Assembly (NCBI RefSeq): GCF_036884655.1
Contig: NC_088355.1
Location: forward strand, 25,357,001 to 25,421,000
DNA from: Musa acuminata AAA Group
Lineage: Eukaryota; Streptophyta; Magnoliopsida; Zingiberales; Musaceae
Reading direction: 5' to 3'
Length of the DNA stretch: 64,000 bases
Shown: in pieces, positions 8,993 to 19,549 of the stretch
Layout: every line of letters begins with the position of its first letter
How positions within the stretch are numbered: the first letter of the stretch is position 1
Position numbers and translations under genes: made by a program
Notes under the pieces: generated by a model
What the model was told of the DNA's origin: nothing
What the model saw: only the letters and a program-made list of their open reading frames with translations
The model's database searches: none

Positions 8993-11560
8993 TGTTGAAT
9001 CTCGTATTTTGATGATGAAACTACTTGATATATGTTTATGATTTAATCTGCGTTTTGAGTGACACAGGATGCTTCGATCAGGATGAGACAATTAAAGCAG
9101 GAAAATCATGTTGTGCCGAAGGAACATGTCAGAAGATTGGACGTTGGGCCGGTGGATCGATCGGCGTATCGACAGAAGGCTCCGGGCCGTGGACTCGGGC
9201 ATCGGGCCAAGAAGAGCGGGTATTGTGCCAAGGATATCGGAGTTGCGGAGTCAACTGGCCGATTGGGCAATAGGCTGCACGAGAGGACGATGCGCCGAAG
9301 AATCGGATGAAGCGTCGAGGGACCAATGACATGTCGGACAACTTGGTTAATTGCTTAGGATTAATTGTCTCGATTGAAGTTTTGTTTTGTTGTGCAGGAT
9401 TAACTATGATAACAATGAAGACATAAAGCGAAACAAAGTGTCGGAGTCAAGCACGAAGGATTTGTTGCGAGTTCGAGAGTTCGACGGAAGTCCGAAGGTT
9501 CGTCGGGAATGCTACCGGAACTAGCCGAGAATGAGTTGGGAGCTTGCCGAAGGGTTTTTCGGAAGCTCGCCGGAAGGTTCGTTGGAAGTTCACGGAGCTC
9601 GCCGAGAAAGATCGGAGCTTGCCGACGAAGCTCGTTGGAACTCGCTAAGATCAAATCGTGAAGTCTAGGAGCTTGCCGGGAGTCCGCAGAATGGTTTCCG
9701 AGAGTTCATCGGAAGACCGCCGGAAGTTTGCCGGAAGCTCGCTAGAAGAAGTCTTGACTTGCGGACTTTGTAATAGCTTAGAAAATGTCTTTAAATTCAT
9801 AGTTAGCACGTTAATTAGGGTTAGGATTAGGTGTTAATCCTATAACCCAAGTAGGGGCCAATTAAGCCCAAGTTCGGACTGGTTTGGACCAAGTTTGGAG
9901 CCAAACCAAGTGAGCTGGAATAGTGAAAGAGGTGCCACCGCCAGGGTTGGAGGTAGCACCGCCCATGTCTTCCAGCGAAGACTGGGCGGTGCAACTGCCC
10001 CAGCCAAGAGGTGCAACCGCCCAGGATATGTCTCCCAGCGAGACTGGGCGGTGCAACCGCCCCAGCCAAGAGGTGCAACCGCCCAGGGCTCAGTCTCCAA
10101 GCGAGACTGGGCGGTGCAACCTCCTCTGTCAAGAGGTAGCACCGCCAGAGCTCAAGTTTCGAGCTCTGCCAAGAGGTGCAACCACCGAGCTCGGTCTTCG
10201 AGCTCTGGCAGAGAGGTGCAACCTCTTTGGACAGGAGATGCATCGCCTGAGCTCGGTCTTCGAGCTCTGGCAGAGAGGTGCAACCACCTCTGGCAAAGAG
10301 GTGCAACCACCTCTGGCAGAGAGGTGCATCAGCCTGAGCTCAGTTTCGAGCTTTGCCAGGTGATGCAACCACCGAGCTCAAGTTTCGAGCTCTGCCAGGC
10401 GGTGCAACCACCGAGCTCAGTCTTCGAGCTCTGGCAGAGTGGTGCAATCGCCTGAGCTCAGTCTTCGAGCTCTGCCAGGCTGTGCTACCTCTCCAGTCAA
10501 GAGGTGCAACCGCCTGATCCCAGAATTCTGGGATTTGATCGATTTGATCGTTTTGAGCTCCAAATTTGAATTGGGTTGGGGCCTATAAATACCCCACCCA
10601 TTCAGCACTGAAAAGTAATAGATCCACACCGAATTCTTGATCTTTTCAGTGATTCTAAGAGCTCAAATTTGTGTAAAGTCCTAAAGTTCTCCTCCTTCTG
10701 TTCTTCAAGTCTTGAGTTGTAAAGAGAGGAGAGAAAGGATCTGTAAAGGTTGTCTCCTAAGCCTGTCAAAAGGAGAGAAACTGTAAAAGGGCAGTTAGCC
10801 TTCGCCCATTGAAGGAAGGCAGCTAGTTGACGTCGGTGACCTCGTCGGAGGAGGAAGCCAAAAGTGGAGTAGGTCAAGACTGACCGAACCACTCTAAATC
10901 TCTGGTTTGCTTTTACCTTGAGCACTTTATCATTACTGCAAACCTCCTACATTGCTACTGCCCTCTGCGCCTTTACGAACGAGTTTCTAAGCTCTGATCT
11001 TTCAGAATCTGCATTCAAACGTAAATCGTGTTTTCGTACGATCTTCACACTGCAGTTTACGCTTACATTCGGATTCCATTTATAACTGCAAATTGCTTTC
11101 TACGTAAAACGCTTTTCAAGGTTCAAAACTGCTTTTAGACGGAAAACTACATTTAGACGTAAAATTACTTTTAGACGTAAAACTGCGTTTAGACGTAAAA
11201 CTGCGTTTAGACGTAAAACTGCGTTTTGACGTAAAACTGCGTTTTGACGTAAAACTGCGTTTTGACGTAAAACTGCGTTTTGACGTAAAACTGCGTTTGG
11301 ACGTAAAACTGAGTTTAGACGCAAACTGCGCTTAGACGCAAACTGCGCTTAGACGCAAACTGTGTTTAGACGCAAACTGTGTTTAGACGCAAACTGCGCT
11401 TAGACGCAAAACTGCGCTTAGACGCAAACTGCACTGTGATTCTACTTTTATATCGAAATCATTTTTTATCGGACGAACGCAGCTTTAGCTTTTAAATTGC
11501 TGTAAGATTTCCGCTGCACTAATTCACCCCCCCCCCCTCTTAGTGCTCTCGATCCTAATA
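8993..11560 (+). repeat. 3' LTR of element A
   Basis: 2568 bp, near identical to 2737-5311 by eye. Differences include small indels in the palindrome array (about 9924-10515), another variant mix in the 18-bp array (11127-11432) and a terminal CA mutated to TA. TATA box at 10584-10591. Right flank GTTAG at 11561-11565. Confidence 0.92.
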
Positions 11561-11565
11561 GTTAG

Positions 11566-11777
11566 AAGTAAGAGTCTTAAGTAGGAGTCCTATTAGGAGT
11601 TAGGGTTTAGAAGCCCTATAAATAGCCATGTATTCCTTCTCTTTTCATAAGCAATAGATGAATCTTTTCTACAGCCTTTGAGCAGCAACTTGGAGGGAGG
11701 AACCCCTATAGAGTTCCAAGGAGGCCGATCCCCTAAAGAGATCAACCCCAAGTTTAGAATCTGCAAGGGTTCTAACA
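11566..11777 (+). repeat. 3' LTR of element J, second part
   Basis: Continues J's LTR after element A and ends CTGCAAGGGTTCTAACA. It contains a TATA-like CCCTATAAATAGCC at about 11610. Its reverse complement matches the LTRs of F (53566-53905 and 58585-58969). Confidence 0.87.
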
Positions 11778-12840
11778 ACATGATCCTTGCAAACAAGGGT
11801 CACGTTCCCAAAAGAAGGGGAATCGGATTTGTGAGAAGTGCTCACCAAAATCCAACCACCTTCATAAAAGGCCCCATCTTACATGTTCGATACCAAAGCA
11901 AGTGCAACTTTTGTTGCAAACTGACACGGGAGTGTCTAATTTGCTACAATCTGCTCATATGGATCATACTGATAATATGATATTTTTTTCAGCCAACAAT
12001 ATTGCTACATAATCTTCAACTCAGCCTACTCAGATAAGACAGCTCATCAGCATATTCCCAGCACAAAGGAATACATTAATGGAGTTGGTTGGCAACTGTA
12101 AAGCTATATCATGGTGCTTTTCTTCATGGCTAAGGAATTCATTAATAGAGTTGGTTGGCAGCTGTAAAGTATTTAATTTCGAAATTTCCTATGCATGAAG
12201 GGTTGTTTCATGCACTAGTATTTATTTTGGGGTTTAGGGCTTAGAAAAGACTTTAGAAAACTGAGGATATTGGTAGAAGCTCTCTTGGAGTGCTCTTTTG
12301 AACTCTGTATCTCTTGGATGCGTCCTTGAGTTGTGAGTCTTTTGCTTTCAGTTTTATATCCTTGTTTATTATCATTAGGGTGGTGATCTTAGAAGTATCC
12401 CTTTTGATTTTTAAACTTGGTGGTGAGCTATATTTCGTTTTACCGAAGTTTCTTCAAGAGTTCGTTCATTGCCTTCTGAGATATTTTCTATCTGTACAAC
12501 TTTTCTATTGGTGTTTTTTCGAAATCCATTCTGCATTTTTACCCTCCTCGGTATCACAAACTTGGACACAAAACGCATTATTGTCCATTCAAGAAAATTA
12601 GTCCGAACAAATTAATTTGGGTTCCTATGCAACATGATAAACAATGTAGATCTATTTTTTAGGCACCCAAAAGCAAATGGGTACCTAAAAATCATCCTTT
12701 CTTGTAAAGATGTAAAACATCATAAGCTGGGAGCAAGAAATAATATCATGCTCTTTGGATTCTCGATATTCATGACCTGAGATCCAAAAAGAACACTTGA
12801 TGCAATCCCATTTGATCCCTCAAAATTGAAAACCCATGAT
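11778..12840 (+). pseudogene. SIRE-type copia gag/protease relic
   Basis: Degraded copia sequence into which J inserted. A frame from about 11780 reads through HVPKRRGIGFVR and NPTTFIKGPILHV into the first half of a zinc knuckle. The second half lies at about 12562-12590, beyond a solo LTR. Joining the flanks across the target duplication gives CX2CX4HX4C spacing. Further on come two WVP-containing linker motifs and a decayed start of the aspartic protease (W-ILD...) around 12757. In-frame stops are present. The rest of the element is lost or outside the window. Confidence 0.75.
11922..12556 (+). mobile_element. Solo LTR, 635 bp
   Basis: Begins TGACACGGGAG and ends CCTCGGTATCA. Flanked by CAAAC at 11917-11921 and 12557-12561. 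No internal domain is present, so it is most likely a solo LTR left by LTR-LTR recombination. It interrupts the zinc-knuckle codons of the SIRE relic exactly. The family was not recognised and the strand is uncertain. Confidence 0.8.
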
Positions 12841-13129
12841 TCTCCCTTCACATATCCTCTGGATTTTCGAACCCATCGATTTCATCCGTTTATAACTTTC
12901 GAATCCAACTATATCATGAACTGACTAAGTTTGTCATGAACTTGCAAGGCTTACCAACTTGAACAATCTGTCACAAACCTGTGTACGATATTAAGAGTAT
13001 GCACGTCAAAAGATCTATCTTGATTGTGCAAAAGTTCTTATCTTAAAATGAAAATTCTTACGTAATTACGTAATTAAAGTTTATTGATCCACAATTAAAA
13101 ATTCATCTCAAAGTCAAAAATATTCAAAT
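12841..13129. other. Unassigned AT-rich stretch
   Basis: Lies between the SIRE relic and the transposon-protein locus. I see no ORF, repeat boundary or conserved motif that I can support. Confidence 0.4.
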
Positions 13130-13521
13130 CAGACCACACAGCAGTCAGAACCATGCTCACTGCCTGCAGTAGTTGCACCGGCCCAGCTAGAGGTAGCACC
13201 TCCGGCTATCACGTATTGCAAGCGGTTGCACCACCCCAGCCAGCGGTGCAACCGCCCGCAATCCTGCCCCCTTTTAACCCGAGCTAGGGCCGGCGGTGGA
13301 ACCGACCCCAACTCACTCCCTTCCCCTCTTTACTCTTCTAAAGCTTCTCCACCTCCATTTCTCCCCTCACAGCATCCCAAATACTCCTCATTTCAAAGCA
13401 AAAGATCAATAATCTCTCCTTCTCTTGAAGATCTCACTAAGGTATTCTCTAAGACGCCCTTAAATTCTATTTTTGATTCATTTACTCTTGCTCATTACTA
13501 TCCTCCTAAACAGCAATAGTT
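13130..13521 (+). promoter_or_regulatory. 5' flank of transposon-protein pseudogene with LTR-like palindrome
   Basis: Contains GAGGTAGCACC and a GCGGTGCAACCGC inverted repeat (13242-13254), the same words that fill the U3 arrays of the A family. A CT-rich stretch (about 13315-13440) then leads to the ATG at 13522. This links the locus to that LTR family or to a shared source. No clear TATA box was seen. Confidence 0.45.
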
Positions 13522-14446
13522 ATGAGGTCTAGAAGATCATCAAGGGACAAAGGGAAGAGGAGATTAGTGGAAGACTTTGATCTTACCCTTTTCGATTCAA
13601 AATATCATGCTGAAAAGTTTTCCTCTTTCGAATTTAGAAGTGTCAATAAGGGAAAACATGTAGATTTAGATGAACTAAGAGACTTAGACACAATCAAATG
13701 GTTTGGAAACCTAGATATACTCCCTATTTTATAAATTAATGAACCCATCTATCCAAGACTTGTTAGATTGTTTTACAACAATATACAAGTAGATGAAGAA
13801 GAAAGAATGTCTACCTATCTCTTAGGACAACACATCTCCATTATGGATAAACTCATTTGTGACATGATAGGCATTCCCATAAAAAATAGAGGACTTTACT
13901 TTAGAGGATCATGGGATGATGAAACTGTTGGGACAACATATGTTGAAGCCTTAGGAACAATTTTCGCCAATCCCAATTTAGCGATTGTTCCTAAAAGTTG
14001 TGAACATCTATTACCACTAAACACTTAGGTACTTCATCATATCCTAACTAGCATCATTCTCCCTAAACAATACCATCTGATGAAGTAAGCCAAATAGAAT
14101 TAGGAACTATGTATTGGATCATGAAAGGACATGACATCTGTCTTGGTTATCTTATCCAACAAAACATGTTAGAACTATCTAAGAAAGACATGATGCTTCC
14201 ATATGGTGGGATAATCACTAGAATACTGAAAGCCTACGATATTCTAATACCATCCGACGATGAAGTAATAAAAGTAGATAGGTTTAGCATAATAAATAAA
14301 AATCTACTTCACCGATTGACATGTGTTTATAGAAACGGTAACTGGGTTAGAATGCCTAGAAGAATCGATCCCCCTCAACCTGAACCAGAACCGGAAACAC
14401 CAGTCTTTAGGGGTACCCAATCTCCTTCGATCTGTCCCATTGAGGA
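13522..14446 (+). pseudogene. Putative plant transposon protein (PF20167-like), N-terminal part
   Basis: Frame from MRSRRSSRDKGKRRLVEDF. It runs through IKWFGNLDILPIL, an in-frame TAA (13732-13734), then YPRLVRLFYNN and a segment around LICDMIGIP, which resemble the uncharacterised 'putative plant transposon protein' domain often found near plant retroelements. A second stop lies at 14026, and a 1-base shift occurs around 14080-14090. Beyond it ELGTMYWIMKGHDICLGYLI and LPYGGIITRIL continue. A proline-rich PEPEPETP tail is then cut by element B at 14446. It continues at 25563. Biochemical function is unknown, and the family assignment is from memory of motif layout. Confidence 0.65.
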
Positions 14447-16489
14447 TGTTGAATCTCATATTTTGATAATGAAACTACTTGATATATGTTTATGATTTAA
14501 TTTGCGTTTTGAGTGATGCAGGATGCTTCGATCAGGATGAGATAATTAAAGTAGGAAAATCATGTTATGCCGGAGGAACATGTCAGAAGATTGGGCATCG
14601 GGCTGGTGGATCGGTCGACGTATTGACAGAAGGCTTCGGGTCGTGGACTCGGGCATCGGGCCAAGAAGAGCGGGTATTGTGCCAAGGATATCGGAGTTGC
14701 GGAGTCAACTGGCCGATTGGGCAATAGGCTGCAGGAAAGGACGATGCGATGAAGAATCAGACGAAGCGTCGAGGGACCCATGACATGCCGGACAACTTGG
14801 TTAATTGCTTAGGATTAATTATCTCAATCGAAGTTTTTGTTTTGAGAGTGCAGGATTAACTACGATGGAAGAAACACATGCAGTACGAGTTACGCCAGAG
14901 TCAAGACAATGATCACGTTGGGAGTTCGAGAGTTCTACGGAAGTTCGGACGGTCGTTGAAGGTTCTGCGGGAACAAATCCGAGAAGTCCAGGAGCTTGCC
15001 AAAGAAGCTCATCGGAACTCGCCAAGTTGATCGTCGCAAGTCCAGGAGTTTGCCGAAAGTCCGCAGGAGAATCACCGAGGGTTCATCGGATGATCGACGG
15101 AAGATCGCTGGAAACTCGCCGGAAGATGCGATTGACACACCGGAGCAAGCAACAGAAATTGTCTTAGGATTTATCGTAGTTAGCATAATGATTAAGTTGG
15201 TAATGGGAGGTGATCCCATTGGCTTAATCTTGGGGCAATTGGGCCCCTGAAAGACCCAATTTGGGCCGAATGGATCTACCCATTCGGACCCCGATTACTG
15301 TAGGAGGTGCTACCGCCCAAGCCAGGAGGTGCAACCGCCTGGACTAAGTCTCCCAGGGAGACTGGGCGGTGCAACCGCCCTAGCCAGGAGGTGCAACCGC
15401 CTAGGCTCAGTCTCCAAGCGAGACTGGGCGGTGCAACCTCTCCTGACAAGAGGTAGCACCGCTTGAGCTCGGTCTTCGAGCTTTGGCAGGCGGTGCAACC
15501 GCCTGAGCTCGGTCTTCAAGCTCTGGCAAAGAGGTGCAACCGCCCCTGACAAAGGTGGCACCGCTCAGAGGCTCAGTCTTCGAGCTCTGCCAGGCGGTGC
15601 AACCACCCCAGTCAGGAGGTGCAACCGTCTGATCCCGGAATTCCGGGAATTGACAGTTTTGAGCTCCAAATTTGAACTGGGTTGGGGCCTATAAATACCC
15701 CACCCATTCAGCACAGAAAGGAGCAACTAACACTCGAAATCTTGACATCTTTCTGTGATTCTTAGAGCTCAAAATTGTTGTAAAGGCCAAAAGTACTCCT
15801 CCCTCTGTTCTTCATGTTTTGAGTTGTAAAGAGAGGAGAGAAAATTTATGTAAGGGTTGTCTCCTAAGCTCGTCAAAAGGAGTGAAACTGTAAAAGGGTA
15901 GTTGGCCTTCGCCTATTGAAGGAAGGCCTCTAGTTGACGTCGGTGACCTCGTCGGTGGAGGAAGCCAAAAGTGGAGTAGGTCAAGATTGACCGAACCACT
16001 CTAAATCTCGGTTTGCATTTACTTTGAGCATATTATCTTTACTGCAAACCTCCTCTGAAGCTTATTGCCTTCTGCGCTTTTACGATCGGATTTCAAGCCT
16101 TTTACTTTCCGAATCAGCGTTTAGACGTAAATCTGCTTTTTCGTACGATCATCCTATTGCAGATTGGATTTACGTTTTGAGCTTTACCATAACTGCAAAC
16201 TGCTCTCATACTCTTGCTTAAACTGCATCTTGCCTAATCAAGTGATTTACAAATCAGCACTTAAACGTAAATCAGTTTTTTTCGTACGAACGTCGGATTT
16301 CAGCTTGCGCCTATATTCTGGTTTTCATCATAGCTGCAAACTCCATGCATAGATTAACTTTAATATCATCTTGCTTAGAATCGGATTTTACACAGAAATC
16401 GTTTTTATCGTTCGAACGCAGCTTTCGATTTTAATCGCGGAAAGTTTTCCGCTGCACTAATTCACCTCTTAGTGCTCTCGATCCTAACA
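14447..16489 (+). repeat. 5' LTR of element B
   Basis: 2043 bp, TGTTGAATCTC to GATCCTAACA. It has a shorter palindrome array (15305-15636), TATA at 15690-15697, only scattered TTTAGACGTAAA units instead of the long 18-bp array, and no poly(C) tract before the end. It therefore belongs to a subfamily distinct from A. Confidence 0.9.
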
Positions 16490-16491
16490 AT

Positions 16492-16503
16492 TGGTATCAG
16501 AGC
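16492..16503 (+). promoter_or_regulatory. Primer binding site (tRNA-iMet type), element B
   Basis: TGGTATCAGAGC two bases after the LTR end, identical to that of A. Confidence 0.9.
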
Positions 16504-16539
16504 CTGGTATTTCTCATTTCGGATTTACACCCGAGAGAA

Positions 16540-17497
16540 ATGGCTTTTCATGGCTTGCAAGAGGGTTTATCAGTTTTTCATCCACCGTTGTTTAACGGAT
16601 TGGACTACACTTATTGGAAAACTTGAATGAGAGTTTTCTTGACTTCTATGAATTTGGATTTATGGAATATCGGTGAAAATGATTTTCAACTTCCCTCTAA
16701 ACCGATGAACGAATGGTCGGATTTGGAGAAGAAGTATTTTTCTTTAAACGCGAAGGCTATGAATGCCTTATTTTTACTTACCAAAAAAAAATATGAATGC
16801 CTTATTTTGTGCTTTAGACAAAAATGAGTTCAATCGGATTTCTACGTGCGAAATGGCTTTTGACATTTGGCGAACACTTAAAATCACGCACGAGGGAACT
16901 AGTAGAGTCAAAGACTCGAAAGTTAACATTTTATTGCATAATTTTGAGCTTTTTCGAATGCTACCAAGCGAGACTATAGGCGACATGTACACCCGTTTCA
17001 CGGATGTCGTCAATAGTTTAAGAGTTCTTGGAAAATGTTTTTCAGATTTTGAACTCATAAACAAGATTTTGCGCTCACTTTCTAAACCATGGGATTCAAA
17101 AGTAACTGCTATTCAAGAATCGAAAAACTTGAACCAATTTCCACTTGAAGAACTAATTGGTTCCTTGATCACATATGAAATGACGTGCAATGCACGTGAA
17201 GAACTTGAGAACCACCTTCCAAAAAAAAGGAAGGATTTGGGACATAGAACATTTGAAGACCACTCGAGCATAAGCTCAAGTGATGGTGAACTTAAACTAC
17301 AAATAAAAAAAAAATTAAAAAGTAAGAAGAACGGAACTACTTGCTTTGAACGCAAGAAGAAGAACAAAAATTGGGATGAATCGAGCTCCTCTAAAGACGA
17401 GGAGAAAATCAACAAAGGCGAGGTGGCAAACTACGCCTTTACGCCTTTCGACGTTGAGGTAATCAAAATGCCTTTAATTTACTTCGAAATTACATGA
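16540..17497 (+). pseudogene. gag: Broken copia GAG of element B
   Basis: Homologous to the A gag along its whole length, with start MAFHGLQEGLSVF. A TGA at 16624-16626 stands where A has CGA (Arg), a change expected from deamination of a methylated CpG. A 17-bp LINE microinsert and its target duplication at about 16758-16808 shift the frame. The frame downstream stays open through GDMYTRFTDVVNSL and the lysine-rich tail, with only one LPK-RKDL repeat, and ends ...IYFEIT like A. No zinc knuckle and no pol. Confidence 0.88.
16775..16791 (+). mobile_element. Ultra-short LINE insertion (17 bp)
   Basis: TACTTACC plus nine A, the extreme 3' end of the local LINE family. Flanked by a 17-bp direct repeat TATGAATGCCTTATTTT at 16758-16774 and 16792-16808. 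Long target duplication plus LINE end plus poly(A) is the signature of target-primed reverse transcription that aborted almost at once. Confidence 0.88.
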
Positions 17498-17788
17498 TGC
17501 TTTTCATGATGCATTTTTCATTTTTCTTTAAATTTTCTTGAAAATTACATTTTTAATAATTTAATAATGAAAATGTAAAAATATGATCATGCTTGTAATT
17601 TTGAAAATGATCATGAAAATTGCATGTTTATGATAAACAAAATGATTTTGATTAAAAATACCTTATAAAATCTTGCTATATGTGGTTGAGAAGTAATAAT
17701 GTGTATCATGTTGATTTCCATTGTTATTTCTCGATTTTGAGTATATGAAATCATGTTTAATTTGAAGTTATGATTAATGAGTATATAT

Positions 17789-17854
17789 TTTGCATAGATA
17801 AAGCTATTTGTAGAAACTTTACACATAATCAATTTACTTTTCATTACCAAAAAA
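17789..17854 (+). mobile_element. LINE 3'-end insertion (about 60 bp)
   Basis: LINE 3' UTR end (TAGATAAAGC ... CATTACC) and a short A run, with a few extra bases at its 5' junction. Flanked by ATTAATGAGTATATAT at 17773-17788 and 17855-17870. Confidence 0.88.
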
Positions 17855-17900
17855 ATTAATGAGTATATATGTTTGAAATTATGCATGATGATTCTTGATA

Positions 17901-18036
17901 ACTATCGCATGTGTAGTCATAACTATCGCATTCGCACTCTATGAGTTACTTAGCTTTGTCTATGACTTGTATAGATAAAGCTATTTGTAGAAACTTTACA
18001 CATAATCAATTTACTTTTACTTACAAAAAAAAAAGA
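17901..18036 (+). mobile_element. LINE 3'-end insertion (136 bp)
   Basis: LINE 3' UTR and poly(A), flanked by GATTCTTGATA at 17890-17900 and 18037-18047. Confidence 0.9.
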
Positions 18037-18433
18037 TTCTTGATATTTATGGATTATCGATTTTCATGATAATAACAGTGGCTTTAAAAAAATTGATGCA
18101 TGTTTTCATAAATAAAAATGCATGCTAACATGAAATCGACCACTTAAAATGAAATACTTAAAAAGGGGGAAAATATATTATCAATGAAATCATGAATCTA
18201 TTTATGTTATAAATTTTGTGAGCCATAAAAATGATTTTGATGATTTAAATTTGAAATGAGTTTTATCAAAATCATGATCTTGATTTATCAAATTGAATGA
18301 ATTGAAAATGAATGATGATTTTTCTCTTGAATGATTGTGACTTGTATTCCTTGTATTCATGATATGATTTTTATGCAATTCTTTATATTCATGAAATATT
18401 TATCTCATCACCCAATTATTTCTTTTCAATATT

Positions 18434-19252
18434 TTTTTTGATAAGTAAAAGTAAATTGATTTTGTGTAATGTTTCTACAAATAGCTTTGTCTATACAAGT
18501 TATAGACGAAGCTAGGTAACTCGTAGAGTATTCATGCGGTAGTTATGACTACACATGTTGTAGACTATAACTCTTAACTGTGGCCAACAAATAAAATTTA
18601 AAGTCCAAATATGCCAATATTTCCTGTGGGTATAGCTATTACCATCCTTCCCAAGATCTTTAGCTGATAGCAAAATTGAATTTGATAAAAATATCTTTTT
18701 CTCTTTGGGTAAGGTGCTCCATTTTGAGATCGTTCTCCATACATGATCTTGAGTCTCTAATAATCTCTGTCAAGAGCTGAGCATTGTTTGTGTGTTGACA
18801 CTCAAAGATTCTGTTACATCTCTCCTTCCACATCCACCAAATAGCGCATCTGAAAGTAACCTTTGCCAGTTGTGTGAGAGGCCCTTTTCTTGAGAAACAT
18901 TGCATGAGATTGCCTAGTTCTTAGTGCAAGTTTGGTTGCGGCAGTCTATTGAGTTCAAATCGCTGGAGAATCTCCTTCCATATCCATTTTGTATAATCAC
19001 AAGCAAAATAGAGGTGGTCAATAGTTTCTTCTTGTTGCATACAAAGGGAGCATCGGTTAACATGATAGATACATTTTCTTTTCATATTATCTATTGTAGG
19101 TAGTTTATTGAGAAGGGCCTGCCATGTACATAAGGAATGTCTTTGTGATCCCGGTCGATCCCATGTCCAACTGCTTGGGACACACTTGTTATTTCTTTGC
19201 CTAATTTGATTCCATGCGGATGTGGCACTAAATTTGCCGTTGTCATGAGGCA
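18434..19252 (-). mobile_element. 5'-truncated LINE, reverse strand, 819 bp
   Basis: Reverse copy of the LINE 3' end. It begins with poly(T) and holds the reverse complement of the C-terminal ORF2 zf-RVT-like region (frame 18921-19253, with YHVNRCSLCMQQEE and HLYFACDYTKW) and the tail frame 18660-18905. Flanked by TTCAATATT at 18425-18433 and 19253-19261. The ORF2 remnant is non-functional. Confidence 0.9.
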
Positions 19253-19528
19253 TTCAATATTCCTCAAGTGATTATATGAATGCATGAGATATTCATGAAT
19301 TTATTTTGATGTATGCAAATGAGAAGTTTCGATCATGCATGGTAGGATGCAATGTGACAAATTAATACCAAGATGATTTGAAATATTTATGATTTGGAAT
19401 GATGCATATGCTTTTTATTATGATAATGTATGATGTGTATCATGAATGCTTAAAAAAATTAAATAAATAAATGTTTATATTATGTTAGATAGTTTTACAT
19501 ATTATGCATGATAAGATATAGTGATGAG

Positions 19529-19549
19529 ACTTACCAAAAAAAAAAAAAG
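19529..19549 (+). mobile_element. Ultra-short LINE insertion (21 bp)
   Basis: ACTTACC, twelve A and GC, flanked by TATAGTGATGAG at 19517-19528 and 19550-19561. A second case where only the last few LINE bases were copied. Confidence 0.82.

Larger units (their letters stand above)
2737..11560 (+). mobile_element. Complete GAG-only LTR retrotransposon (element A)
   Basis: An 8.8-kb element inserted in J's LTR, flanked by GTTAG at 2732-2736 and 11561-11565. It has two very similar LTRs (2737-5311 and 8993-11560), a tRNA-iMet primer site, a gag ORF, about 2.6 kb of AT-rich non-coding DNA and a polypurine tract. No protease, integrase, RT or RNase H is present. This is the layout known as TR-GAG or LARD-like, so it must have been moved by enzymes made elsewhere. 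The gag resembles SIRE/Maximus copia gags. Similar LTRs, an intact gag frame and a perfect TSD suggest it is the youngest complete element here. Confidence 0.93.
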
